NCBI RefSeq assembly: GCF_022229005.1 | Contig: NZ_JAKKFD010000034.1 | Span: forward strand, 211,706 to 275,705 | Reading direction: 5' to 3' | Source: Micromonospora trifolii | GTDB lineage: Bacteria > Actinomycetota > Actinomycetes > Mycobacteriales > Micromonosporaceae | DNA length: 64,000 bases | Part shown: one piece after another, positions 8,522 through 16,828 of the stretch | Layout of the letters: the number at the start of each line of letters is the position of its first letter | How positions within the stretch are numbered: position 1 is the stretch's first letter | Notes under the pieces: model-generated | Seen by the model: only the letters and a program-made list of their open reading frames with translations | What the model was told of the DNA's origin: nothing | Database searches by the model: none | Made by a program: the position numbers and the translations under genes

Positions 8522-9289
8522 TCAGGACTTGGGGCCGACGTGCCGGTCCAGCGTGGCGACAGCGTCGCGCCGCGCCACCGACAGCGAGTTGCGTCGGTTC
8601 ATCCGCCAAGCGACGCCGAGCAGGTCGAGGCTCCACTGGCAGAGCCCCATGATGTCCGCCGACTCATTGACGAACATGTAGCGCGGGTAGACGTACGCCT
8701 TGCCCCTCACTGTCACCCGGTTGGCGAACCGACAGCCGTCGGAGTGGAACAAGCCGCGCAGGAAGTCGCCCGGGTGGGCGGCAACGAGATCGCGCTGCCA
8801 GTCGGCCAGGACGATTGGTCGCTCGTGCTTCTTGCCGGGCCCATGCTGCGGGAACAGGCACGGCCAGTGCGTCCCACTGCTCTCGACCGAGACGCAGCCT
8901 TGCTTGGGGATCCTCTGCACACGCGCGGCGAGCACTGCGAGCATGGCTTCCTCACACGCGTCGATGAGATCCGGATAGCTCTCCGTGCAAGCGACCCGAA
9001 GCACCGGCACCTTCGGTGAGACGGCGAGATGACCGTCGCCCAGGTAGAGACCGAGCAGGTAGGCGTAGGCGGCGGGGTCGGTCGGATTCTCGACACCTTC
9101 GCGGCAGCGGAAACACCGCAGCTGCGTGCCCTGGAGCTTCGCCTCCGGCCGGTCGTTGCACCAGTGCCAGACCGTCCGATAGGGCAGACCGACAGCCCGA
9201 GCGGTGTCGGCGACAGAACCTCCCGCGAGGAAGAACTGTCGTGCACGGGCACGGATCTCAGGTGGATGCACGAGGTCATCCTCGAACAT
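8522..9289 (-). CDS. HTH plus LAGLIDADG-type protein downstream of a tRNA
   Basis: A 255-residue protein. Residues 11-45 form a helix-turn-helix of homeodomain/resolvase style, and C59-x2-C62 is a possible zinc knuckle. Two LAGLIDADG-like helices follow: YLLGLYLGDG (77-86) and FLRGLFHSDG (176-185), spaced as in single-chain homing endonucleases, each with an acidic residue at the catalytic position. It could be a homing endonuclease-derived regulator or an active nuclease. ATG 9289 lies only 18 nt after the tRNA 3' end on the same strand, so it is probably co-transcribed with it. A longer frame continues upstream through the tRNA and is not used. Confidence 0.72.
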   Translation of the reverse strand: MFEDDLVHPPEIRARARQFFLAGGSVADTARAVGLPYRTVWHWCNDRPEAKLQGTQLRCFRCREGVENPTDPAAYAYLLGLYLGDGHLAVSPKVPVLRVACTESYPDLIDACEEAMLAVLAARVQRIPKQGCVSVESSGTHWPCLFPQHGPGKKHERPIVLADWQRDLVAAHPGDFLRGLFHSDGCRFANRVTVRGKAYVYPRYMFVNESADIMGLCQWSLDLLGVAWRMNRRNSLSVARRDAVATLDRHVGPKS

Positions 9290-9307
9290 CCGTACGACAT
9301 TAATTTG

Positions 9308-9382
9308 TGCCCTCGGTGGGATTCGAACCCACACTGTATGGAGTTTGAAGCCATTGCCTGCTGCCAGTTGGGCTACGAGGGC
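9308..9382 (-). tRNA. tRNA with CAA anticodon (Leu by anticodon), class I shape
   Basis: Read on the minus strand, the acceptor arms GCCCTCG (9376-9382) and CGAGGGC (9309-9315) pair fully. The T-arm GTGGG-TTCGAAT-CCCAC is canonical, the D-arm has the GG of the loop, and the discriminator is A73. The anticodon loop TTCAAAC (9343-9349) gives anticodon CAA (9345-9347). The anticodon stem has four pairs plus a C-U mismatch next to the loop. The variable loop is only 5 nt, whereas bacterial tRNA-Leu is normally class II with a long arm. CCA is not encoded. A TATCCT -10 element lies at 9405-9410. Confidence 0.8.
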
Positions 9383-9479
9383 GCTTCCCTGATTCAGCCC
9401 TGACAGGATACCCACTACGCTGAAGGCGGTGACACCCGGCTGGGCGGGTGTCGGGTTCCGACTGGTGGGGGTAGGGCTG

Positions 9480-10103
9480 GTGGCTGAGACGCCGACGGAT
9501 GCCGAGCGTAGGCGCGTACTGATCGCCGAGGACGAGGCGCTGATCCGGCTGGACCTCGCCGAGATGCTGGTCGAAGAGGGTTACGAGGTGGTGGGGGAGG
9601 CCGGTGACGGCGAGACAGCCGTCCGCCTCGCCGAGGAGTTGAAGCCCGACCTCGTCATCCTCGACATCAAGATGCCGATCATGGATGGGCTGGCCGCCGC
9701 CGAGCGCATCGCCGGTGCCCGGATCGCCCCGGTGATCATTCTGACCGCGTTCAGCCAGCGTGACCTGGTGGAGCGGGCGCGGGCGGCGGGCGCTATGGCG
9801 TACCTGGTGAAGCCCTTCCAGAAGAGCGACCTGGTCCCGGCGGTGGAGATTGCGCTGTCGCGTTACTCGGAGGTCGCGGCGCTGGAGGCGGAGGTCGCGA
9901 GCCTGACCGACCGCCTGGAGATCCGTAAGTCGGTGGAGCGCGCCAAGGGCGCGCTGATGACCACGTACGGGATGACCGAGCCGCAGGCGTTCAAGTGGAT
10001 CCAGCGCACGGCGATGGACCACCGGATGACCATGAAAGAGGTCGCCGAGCGGATCCTCGCGGAGACCGCCGGCGGCGAGGTGTCGCAGCAGCCGACCGTC
10101 TGA
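9480..10103 (+). CDS. pdtaR: ANTAR-domain response regulator (PdtaR-like)
   Basis: A 207-residue two-component output protein. The receiver domain has the acidic pair in IAEDEA, phospho-acceptor D62 in VILDIKMP, and K111 in YLVKPF. The C-terminal ANTAR domain (about 128-190) begins VERAKGALM and continues GMTEPQAFKWIQRTAMD; ANTAR domains bind dual stem-loops in RNA and cause antitermination. This is the layout of mycobacterial PdtaR, whose kinase PdtaS is not in the window. GTG 9480 is chosen to match family length and follows a purine-rich RBS. It lies upstream of livJHMGF and polA, as in other actinobacteria. Confidence 0.92.
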   Translation: MAETPTDAERRRVLIAEDEALIRLDLAEMLVEEGYEVVGEAGDGETAVRLAEELKPDLVILDIKMPIMDGLAAAERIAGARIAPVIILTAFSQRDLVERARAAGAMAYLVKPFQKSDLVPAVEIALSRYSEVAALEAEVASLTDRLEIRKSVERAKGALMTTYGMTEPQAFKWIQRTAMDHRMTMKEVAERILAETAGGEVSQQPTV

Positions 10104-10169
10104 GCGCTCCTGGTGACAACGGGCTGCGCCGGGCCACCGTGCGCGGGGTCTGGTGGTTAGCATCGACGG

Positions 10170-11357
10170 GTGTCCGTCCGACGGGTGATCGCGGTGTTCG
10201 GCCTCTTCGCGCTGCTGCTCGCGGGGTGCGACGGGTCGGCCGCGCCGAGCGGGGCGGGTTCGACGACGGCCGCCGCGCCGGCGCTGCGGCCGGGTTGGCA
10301 GCCGTTGACGCTTCCGGCGCCGCCGGGTGGCCCGGGCCGTCCCCTGCTGCGGGACGCGACGTCGTGCGCGGGTCGGTGGTTCGTGGTCGGTGGTGTCCTG
10401 GCCGCCGACGGTGGCACGCGTCCGGCCGGCTGGACCAGCGTGGACGGTACGACGTGGACGGTGCTGCCGGTGCGTCCGGATTCCTTTTACGGGCGGCAGA
10501 ACGTGTTCCTGTCGGCGGCCTGCCGCGATGGTCAGGTGGCGTTGATCGGCGCGAAGGTCGGCGGTGCGCACGGTTATCCGCGGGTGAGCACGTGGCGGCA
10601 GGTGGCCGATGGCGCGCTGATCGAGGTGCAGGCGTCGTTCGAGACGTACGGCGGGCCGACGGCGGTGAACGTGTCCCGGTTGGCGGCCGGCCCGCAGGGT
10701 TGGTTGATCGTCGGTAACCGGTCGGCGGGTGCCGCGTCCTGGGTGGCGTCGCCGGCGGCGGCGGAGTTCGCGCTGGTCGAGGGCGCGCCGGAGCTGGCCA
10801 GTGACGCGGTGGGGGTGACCTGGGCGTTCGACGCGGTGGCGACGTCGTCGGGGTGGCTGGCGGTGGGTGGTTTGTTGCCGGCTGGCCGGATCGACCGCGA
10901 TCCGGCGGTGTGGTCGTCGCCGGACGGGCGGTCGTGGCGGCGCACGGTGTTGCCGGGTGGGTCGGAGTACGAGGAGATGCAGCGGGTGGTGTTGGCCGAC
11001 GGCGTGCCGGTGGCGGTCGGGCTGCGCGGGGGGACGTTCGGCGCGTGGCGCCAGGAGGCGGCGGGTTGGGTGGCCGTCGGGACGTTCGGGCGGCGGGCTG
11101 GGGCCGGGGTGCCGGGGGTGGGGTCGCTGGTGTCGTCCGGTGGCAGTCTGTTCGCCGCGGTGACGGATGGGGCTCGGAATTCGGTGTGGGTGTCGACCGA
11201 CCGGGGTGGTTCGTGGCGGGAGGCGACGATGCCACTCGATGTGCCGGCGGGCGTTGACCGGGATGTGACGCTGGTGGCGGTGGGTGACCGGTGGTGGTTG
11301 GCGGCGGACGACGGCACCCGCGCCGGGTTGTGGTGGGCGGCCGGCGCGGGCACCTGA
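10170..11357 (+). CDS. Lipoprotein with beta-propeller-like repeats, unknown function
   Basis: A 395-residue predicted lipoprotein with signal VIAVFGLFALLLAGC and lipobox LLAGC (Cys at about 20). The mature part contains repeated Trp-rich blades resembling sialidase BNR/Asp-box repeats (GWTSVDGTTW, VWSSPDGRSW, VWVSTDRGGSW), suggesting a secreted beta-propeller. I do not recognise a specific function. It begins at GTG 10170, 66 nt after the ANTAR regulator, in the same direction. Confidence 0.75.
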   Translation: MSVRRVIAVFGLFALLLAGCDGSAAPSGAGSTTAAAPALRPGWQPLTLPAPPGGPGRPLLRDATSCAGRWFVVGGVLAADGGTRPAGWTSVDGTTWTVLPVRPDSFYGRQNVFLSAACRDGQVALIGAKVGGAHGYPRVSTWRQVADGALIEVQASFETYGGPTAVNVSRLAAGPQGWLIVGNRSAGAASWVASPAAAEFALVEGAPELASDAVGVTWAFDAVATSSGWLAVGGLLPAGRIDRDPAVWSSPDGRSWRRTVLPGGSEYEEMQRVVLADGVPVAVGLRGGTFGAWRQEAAGWVAVGTFGRRAGAGVPGVGSLVSSGGSLFAAVTDGARNSVWVSTDRGGSWREATMPLDVPAGVDRDVTLVAVGDRWWLAADDGTRAGLWWAAGAGT

Positions 11358-11723
11358 TCGTCGATGGTGCGGTGACGCTTCCATCCGATGCGCGATCTGT
11401 GCGGACGTTTCCGCAGGTCAGTCGACTTTTTGTCAGGTGCGCGCGGTCCGGGTTGCTGCGGGTGGAGTGCGACCGGGCGTGGGTTTAAGGACCGTCTGGC
11501 GGGTTCACCTGTTACGGACATCGACATGATTGCCCACGTCTTCGTAACGGTTTCGCAGACCCAGCCTTCAGGCCTTCCGGGACGGTATGTCGTGTCGGTA
11601 CGCTCCGCCATCACGAGCCGTAACGCAGGGGGAGTCCCTGCGAGGTGGGTGGAATTGCGGGTTTGCTGCTGTCGCCGTCGCTTCGGGTCAGTCGCGTCCG
11701 CATCTCGAGGAGGTCAGGAAGCC
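11358..11723 (+). other. 366-bp leader/promoter region of the liv operon with a stable hairpin
   Basis: No gene is seen here. CGCAGGG (11624-11630) and CCCTGCG (11636-11642) form a perfect 7-bp hairpin with a GGAGT loop, about 80 nt before livJ. Further upstream GTTACGG and CGTAAC occur in opposite orientation. The unusually long untranslated stretch could carry nutritional control of the operon, but I recognise no known riboswitch. Confidence 0.4.
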
Positions 11724-12875
11724 GTGAGGCGAAGCTATGTACGGGCGCTGGGTACCGTGGCGCTCGCCGCGACCCTGGTGGTTGCGGCTGGTTGCCAGGA
11801 TTCCGGTGGCGGCGAAGGTGGGACCGCGTCGGGTGACTGCGGTGGCAAGATTGCGATCTTCGGTGCGTTCACGGGTGACAACGCGGGTCTGGTGATCCCG
11901 TCGCTGAACGGCGCGAACCTCGCCGTGGAGCAGTTCAACGCGGCGAACCCGAACTGCAAGGTCACCATGCAGCAGTTCGACACCCAGGGTGACCCTGCGG
12001 TGGCGACCCCGTTCGCGAACCAGATCGCGGGGGACAACTCGTTCCTCGGTGTCATCGGTGGTCACTTCTCCGGTGAGTCGGACGCGACGATGCCGATCTA
12101 CCAGGCTGCCGGCCTGGCGATGGTCAGCCCGTCGGCGACCCGCACGGACCTGACCCAGAAGGGCAACACGTCCTTCTACCGGGTGGTCGGTAACGACGGC
12201 ACGCAGGCCGGTGCCGTGGCCAGCTACCTGAAGACCCAGAACGCGCAGAAGGTCTTCATGGTCGATGACGCCAGCGCGTACGGCGCGGGCATCACCGATG
12301 AGCTGGGCAAGCAGCTCGGCCCGCTGGTCGTGAACAAGGACAAGATCCAGGAGCGGCAGACGCAGTTCGACGCCACCGTCTCCAAGATCAAGTCGTCGCA
12401 GGCCGACTTCGTCTTCTACGGCGGCTACACCCGTGAGGCTGCTCCGCTGGTGAAGCAGATGCGTGCCGCTGGCGTCAACGCCAAGTTCGTCGGCCCGGAC
12501 GGTCTCTACGACACCGCGTTCCCGTCGGGTGCCTCCGGTGGCGCCGAGGGCGCGATCATCACCTGCCCGTGCCTCCCGGCCGACAAGGCTGGCGGCACCT
12601 TCTCCGCCGACTACCAGAAGAAGTTCGGCATCCCGCCGGGCTCCTACGGTGCGGAAGGCTTCGACGGCGCCACGATCTACCTGGACGCCTTCAAGGCTGG
12701 CAAGAAGACCCGGGCGGACATCCTGGCGTTCGTGAAGTCGTACGACAAGCAGGGTGTGTCGAAGTACATCAAGTTCGATGCCAAGGGTGACGTCGACCCG
12801 ACGAAGGTTGTCATCTGGGCCTACCAGATCAAGGGCAACGCTATCGAGGCGCTGCAGGAGCTCAAGCTCAGCTGA
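11724..12875 (+). CDS. livJ: Branched-chain amino-acid ABC transporter substrate-binding lipoprotein
   Basis: A 383-residue periplasmic-binding-fold type I lipoprotein (Leu/Ile/Val-binding). The signal peptide ends in lipobox VVAAGC with lipidated C24, followed by a Gly/Ser linker. The mature protein starts KIAIFGAFTGDNAGL and includes the conserved hinge segment VIGGHFSGESDATMPIY. GTG 11724 is preceded by GAGGAGG. It is the first gene of a five-gene liv operon and captures branched-chain amino acids or related amides outside the membrane. A strong hairpin separates it from the permease genes, probably allowing more binding protein than permease. Confidence 0.93.
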   Translation: MRRSYVRALGTVALAATLVVAAGCQDSGGGEGGTASGDCGGKIAIFGAFTGDNAGLVIPSLNGANLAVEQFNAANPNCKVTMQQFDTQGDPAVATPFANQIAGDNSFLGVIGGHFSGESDATMPIYQAAGLAMVSPSATRTDLTQKGNTSFYRVVGNDGTQAGAVASYLKTQNAQKVFMVDDASAYGAGITDELGKQLGPLVVNKDKIQERQTQFDATVSKIKSSQADFVFYGGYTREAAPLVKQMRAAGVNAKFVGPDGLYDTAFPSGASGGAEGAIITCPCLPADKAGGTFSADYQKKFGIPPGSYGAEGFDGATIYLDAFKAGKKTRADILAFVKSYDKQGVSKYIKFDAKGDVDPTKVVIWAYQIKGNAIEALQELKLS

Positions 12876-12892
12876 CGCCCACGAAATGGAGT

Positions 12893-12919
12893 GCGGCCGG
12901 GGTGTTTCACCCCGGCCGC
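12893..12919 (+). terminator. Intra-operon stem-loop between livJ and livH
   Basis: GCGGCCGGGGTG (12893-12904) pairs perfectly with CACCCCGGCCGC (12908-12919) around a TTT loop. It lies between the livJ stop and the livH RBS, AAGGAG. Placed here it would act as a leaky terminator or protect the livJ 3' end, a common feature of transporter operons with an abundant binding protein. Confidence 0.7.
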
Positions 12920-12941
12920 TCTCGATTCAAGGAGACCCCCG

Positions 12942-13925
12942 GTGCATTTCGATGAACTGATCGGCCATCTCGGCCAGCACACGGTCGATGGCCTGTCCAA
13001 GGGCGCCATCTACGCCCTGATCGCCCTTGGTTACACCCTCGTTTACGGCGTCCTTCGTCTGATCAACTTTGCGCACTCCGAGGTGTTCATGGTCGGTACC
13101 TTCGCGGTGCTGATCCTGTGGACCCAGCTCGGGGTGCAAAATAACCCCCCTGTCGGCCAGGCGATCCTGTTCCTGGTGCTCGGTCTGGTCGTCGCGGCGG
13201 TCGCCTCGGGCGGTACGGCCCTGGCGCTCGAGCGCATCGCGTACCGGCCGTTGCGGCGCAAGAACGCACCGCCGCTGATCTTCCTGATCACCGCTATCGG
13301 CCTGTCGCTGGTCTTCGTGGAGCTCTTCGGGCAGGTGCTGCCGAAGCTGCTCGGTACGGTGCTGCCGGAGGCGTTCGGCCGGCCCCGGCAGATCGTCGGT
13401 ATGCCGACGATCATTCAGCAGGAAACCCTGTTCACCATCGGCAACACCGCGATCACGAACATTCAGCTGATCGTCTTCGTGGCGGCCGTGGCGATGATGG
13501 CCCTGCTGGACTGGTTCATCAACCGCACCCGGTACGGCCGGGGCGTGCGAGCGGTGGCCCAGAACCCGGAGACCGCCGCGCTGATGGGCGTCAACCAGGA
13601 GCGCGTGATCATGCTGATCTTCGTGCTCGGTGGCATCATGGCCGGCGCCGCCGCGCTGTTGTGGAGCATGCGGTTCGGCTTCACCCAGAACAGCATCGGC
13701 TTCGTGCTCGGCCTGAAGGCGTTCACCGCCGCCGTGCTGGGTGGCATCGGCAACCTGCGCGGTGCTCTGCTGGGTGGTCTCTTCCTCGGCGTCGTCGAGG
13801 TCTACGGCGCCACGCTCTTCGCGTCCAACTGGGAGGACGTCATCGCCTTCGTGGTGCTGATCGTGGTGCTGATGTTCCGGCCCACCGGCCTGTTGGGTGA
13901 GTCGCTCGGGAGGGCCCGCGCATGA
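12942..13925 (+). CDS. livH: Branched-chain amino-acid ABC transporter permease LivH
   Basis: A 327-residue inner-membrane permease with about eight hydrophobic helices. Characteristic LivH segments include ALIALGYTLVYGVLRLINFA near the N-terminus, ERIAYRPLRRKNAPPL, RAVAQNPETAALMGVN (the EAA-like cytoplasmic loop) and the C-terminal AAVLGGIGNLRGALLGG. GTG 12942 follows AAGGAG. It pairs with LivM to form the channel, and its stop overlaps the livM start by 4 nt. Confidence 0.94.
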   Translation: MHFDELIGHLGQHTVDGLSKGAIYALIALGYTLVYGVLRLINFAHSEVFMVGTFAVLILWTQLGVQNNPPVGQAILFLVLGLVVAAVASGGTALALERIAYRPLRRKNAPPLIFLITAIGLSLVFVELFGQVLPKLLGTVLPEAFGRPRQIVGMPTIIQQETLFTIGNTAITNIQLIVFVAAVAMMALLDWFINRTRYGRGVRAVAQNPETAALMGVNQERVIMLIFVLGGIMAGAAALLWSMRFGFTQNSIGFVLGLKAFTAAVLGGIGNLRGALLGGLFLGVVEVYGATLFASNWEDVIAFVVLIVVLMFRPTGLLGESLGRARA

Positions 13926-15100
13926 TCGACAAGATTCGCTCCGCAGACCGCCGCCGGGTCGGCATCCTGACCTCGGTCGGCGACCGTTGGCGGGCCCTGC
14001 CGAAGTGGCAGAAGGCCATCGGTGTGGTGGCTCTGCTCGTCTTCCTCTACCACCTGCCGTACCTGGGCAAGCTGCCCGGCGGTCTCATGATCCCCGGTCT
14101 GAACAACCTGCGTACCGACTCGATCGAGGGCGGCAACAACTGGGCGGGCGTGCTCTTCGTCTGCGCCATCTACGTGCTGGTCGCCATCGGGCTGAACGTG
14201 GTGGTCGGTCTCGCCGGCCTGCTCGACCTGGGCTACATCGGCTTCTTCGCCATCGGGGCGTACAGCGTGGCGCTGTTCGGCTCGGTGAACTCGCCGGTGG
14301 TGAAGTGGATCCAGCAGGAGTTCAACCTGCCGCCGACCTGGGCGGTGACCTGGGGCATCTGCCTCCTGCTCGCGATCGTGCTGACGATGATCTCCGGTGT
14401 GCTGCTGGGTTGGCCGACGCTTCGGTTGCGCGGTGACTACCTGGCCATCGTGACGCTCGGCTTCGGTGAGATCATCCGCATCGTCGCCCGCAACGCCACA
14501 GGTGTCACCAACGGTCCGGTCGGTATCTCGGCCATTCCGGGTCCGGAGGGTCCGCCGTCGGCGGACAACAAGGTCTTCGGTCTGATCGACGCGAAGCCCT
14601 GGTACTGGCTGGCGATCACCTTCGTGCTGTTGATGGTGGTGCTGGTTCGCCGGCTGGAGCACAGCCGGGTCGGTCGCGCCTGGCTCGCGGTCCGTGAGGA
14701 CGAGGACGCCGCCGCGGTGATGGGCGTGTACCCGTTCAAGTTCAAGCTGTGGGCGTTCGCCATGGGCGCGGCGCTCGGTGGCCTGTCGGGCTTCCTCTTC
14801 GGCAGCCGGAACGCGTTCATCGACCCGACCCAGTTCAACGCGAACCTCTCGATCCTCTTCGTCGCCATGGTCGTGGTCGGCGGGTCCGGCAACATGATCG
14901 GCGTCTCGCTCGGCGCGGTCCTGCTGGCGTACCTGCCGGAGCGGTTCCGCGACTTCGCCGACTACCGGTGGCTGGTCTTCGGGCTGGCCATGGTGCTGGT
15001 GATGATCCTGCGTCCGCAGGGCCTGATCCCGAGCCGGCGGCGGGCCCGCGAGTTGAAGGACCGCGCGGCAGAGGCAGAGGAGGCGCCCGCTCATGTCTGA
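13922..15100 (+). CDS. livM: Branched-chain amino-acid ABC transporter permease LivM
   Basis: A 392-residue second permease subunit. An N-terminal extension of about 75 residues precedes the core, which includes IGLNVVVGLAGLLDLGYIGFFAIGAY, LRGDYLAIVTLGFGEIIRI and the loop WLAVREDEDAAAVMGVYPF. It ends with a charged, Glu-rich tail. ATG 13922 overlaps livH by ATGA, and the 3' end overlaps livG by 8 nt, so translation is probably coupled. Confidence 0.94.
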   Translation: MIDKIRSADRRRVGILTSVGDRWRALPKWQKAIGVVALLVFLYHLPYLGKLPGGLMIPGLNNLRTDSIEGGNNWAGVLFVCAIYVLVAIGLNVVVGLAGLLDLGYIGFFAIGAYSVALFGSVNSPVVKWIQQEFNLPPTWAVTWGICLLLAIVLTMISGVLLGWPTLRLRGDYLAIVTLGFGEIIRIVARNATGVTNGPVGISAIPGPEGPPSADNKVFGLIDAKPWYWLAITFVLLMVVLVRRLEHSRVGRAWLAVREDEDAAAVMGVYPFKFKLWAFAMGAALGGLSGFLFGSRNAFIDPTQFNANLSILFVAMVVVGGSGNMIGVSLGAVLLAYLPERFRDFADYRWLVFGLAMVLVMILRPQGLIPSRRRARELKDRAAEAEEAPAHV

Positions 15101-16034
15101 CCAGACCACCAGCACGTCCGCGCCGAAGATCCCGGCCCAGCCGGGGCCCCGGTCGGTACTGCTCGAAGTCGACGATGTCACGCTCCGCTTCGGTGGCGTG
15201 GTCGCCCTCGACAAGATCAATTTCCAGATCTACGAGGGCGAGATCCTCGGTCTCATCGGTCCCAACGGTGCCGGCAAGACCACCAGCTTCAACGTGATGA
15301 CCGGGGTCTACAAGCCGACCTCCGGAGCGGTCCGGTTCCGCGGCCAGAAGGTGACCGGCCGTAAGCCGCACCAGATCAGCCAGTTGGGCATCTCCCGGAC
15401 GTTCCAGAACATCCGTCTCTTCCCGGAGATGACGGCGCTGGAGAACGTCATGGTCGGCACCGACTCCCGGCACAAGACCAGCGTGCCCGGGGCGCTCTTC
15501 CGGCTGCCTCGGCGCAAGCCGAAGCCGCACGAGTTGCCGCAGGTCACCGCCGCGTCCGGGATCGTCCGGAACTGGCAGCAGGTGCGCCGGACGTTCGCCA
15601 AGACGTTCGGGTTGTCCCGGCACATCCTCGAGGAGCGGGCCGCCGAGGCCAAGGCGCTCGAGCTGTTGCGCTTCGTCGGGATCGCCGACCGGGCCAACGA
15701 CGAGGCGCGCAACCTGCCGTACGGCTACCAGCGTCGGTTGGAGATCGCCCGCGCGTTGGCCACCGAGCCGAAGCTGATCTGCCTGGACGAGCCGGCCGCC
15801 GGCTTCAACCCGGCGGAGAAGGAGGAACTCCTCACCCTGATCCGCAACATCCGTGACATGGGGCTGACCGTGCTGCTCATCGAGCACGACATGCGGCTGG
15901 TCATGGGTGTCACCGACCGGATCGTGGTGCTGGAGTTCGGCCGCAAGATCGCCGAGGGTGCGCCCGCGGAGGTCAGCCGCGATCCGAGGGTGATCGCCGC
16001 GTACCTGGGGGAGCCCGCAGATGACGCTGCTTGA
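15093..16034 (+). CDS. livG: Branched-chain amino-acid ABC transporter ATPase LivG
   Basis: A 313-residue ABC ATPase. Walker A is GPNGAGKTT, the signature region is LPYGYQRRLEIARALAT (LPYG replaces LSGG, as is usual for LivG), and Walker B is LICLDEPAAG. The H-loop is IEHDM. A family insertion of about 45 basic residues (KPKPHELPQV region) sits between Walker A and the signature. It energises uptake with LivF and overlaps livF by 14 nt. Confidence 0.94.
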   Translation: MSDQTTSTSAPKIPAQPGPRSVLLEVDDVTLRFGGVVALDKINFQIYEGEILGLIGPNGAGKTTSFNVMTGVYKPTSGAVRFRGQKVTGRKPHQISQLGISRTFQNIRLFPEMTALENVMVGTDSRHKTSVPGALFRLPRRKPKPHELPQVTAASGIVRNWQQVRRTFAKTFGLSRHILEERAAEAKALELLRFVGIADRANDEARNLPYGYQRRLEIARALATEPKLICLDEPAAGFNPAEKEELLTLIRNIRDMGLTVLLIEHDMRLVMGVTDRIVVLEFGRKIAEGAPAEVSRDPRVIAAYLGEPADDAA

Positions 16035-16734
16035 GCTGGAGAACGTCGCCGTCGCGTACGGCCGGATCGAGGCGCTGCACGGCATCAGCCTCACCGTCAA
16101 CGAGGGTGAGGTGGTGGCCCTGATCGGCGCGAACGGCGCCGGTAAGACCACCACCATGCGGGCCATCTCCGGGACCCGGTCGCTGGCCGAGGGCAAGATC
16201 ACGTTCAACGGCGAGGACATCAGCAGGCTCCGGGCCGACCTGCGGGTGGTCCGGGGGCTGTGTCAGTCGCCCGAGGGTCGCCAGATCTTCCCGGGTATGA
16301 CGGTCATGGAGAACCTGGACATGGGGGCGTACACCCGGCGGGACTCCGCCGGCATCGCCGCCGACCTGGAACGGGTGCTGACCCTCTTCCCGCGGTTGGC
16401 CGAACGGCGCAAGCAGGCCGGTGGCACCCTGTCCGGCGGCGAGCAGCAGATGCTCGCTGTCGGTCGGGCGCTGATGAGCCGGCCGAAGCTGCTGCTGCTC
16501 GACGAGCCGTCGATGGGGCTGGCCCCTCTGGTGATCCGGCAGATCTTCGACATCATCACCGAGATCAACCAGCAGGGCACCACGATCCTGCTGGTCGAGC
16601 AGAACGCCCAGCAGGCGCTGTCGCGGGCACACCGCGGTTACGTGCTGGAGACCGGCCGGATCGTGAAGGAGGGGTCCGGTCAGGACCTGCTGCACGATCC
16701 GTCGGTCAAGGAGGCGTACCTCGGCGTGGCCTGA
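16021..16734 (+). CDS. livF: Branched-chain amino-acid ABC transporter ATPase LivF
   Basis: A 237-residue second ABC ATPase. It shows Walker A GANGAGKTT, signature LSGGEQQMLAVGRALM, Walker B LLLLDEPSMGLAP and H-loop VEQNAQQAL (Q in place of His, normal for LivF). It starts inside livG and is the last gene of the operon; a GC-rich hairpin follows at 16750. Confidence 0.94.
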   Translation: MTLLELENVAVAYGRIEALHGISLTVNEGEVVALIGANGAGKTTTMRAISGTRSLAEGKITFNGEDISRLRADLRVVRGLCQSPEGRQIFPGMTVMENLDMGAYTRRDSAGIAADLERVLTLFPRLAERRKQAGGTLSGGEQQMLAVGRALMSRPKLLLLDEPSMGLAPLVIRQIFDIITEINQQGTTILLVEQNAQQALSRAHRGYVLETGRIVKEGSGQDLLHDPSVKEAYLGVA

Positions 16735-16749
16735 GCCACCCAGTTCGGC

Positions 16750-16781
16750 GGCCGGTCATCCCCTCGCGGGGGTGGCCGGCC
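16750..16781 (+). terminator. Terminator of the liv operon
   Basis: GGCCGGTCATCCCC (16750-16763) pairs with GGGGGTGGCCGGCC (16768-16781) with two G-T pairs and a TCGC tetraloop. It is just after livF and before the separate polA promoter. Confidence 0.65.
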
Positions 16782-16828
16782 GTCGGCGTTCGGCCCGGCG
16801 TCGCGGCACCCCGTGCCGAGCGCCAGGG

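Noticed and set aside
9308..9382. Selenocysteine (UCA) reading of the tRNA anticodon loop
   Set aside because: Placing UCA at the anticodon breaks the anticodon stem, and the 75-nt class I body lacks the long acceptor and variable arms of tRNA-Sec.
9290..9415. N-terminal extension of the LAGLIDADG protein to 9415
   Set aside because: It would translate straight through the tRNA gene; the ATG at 9289 is the first start outside it.
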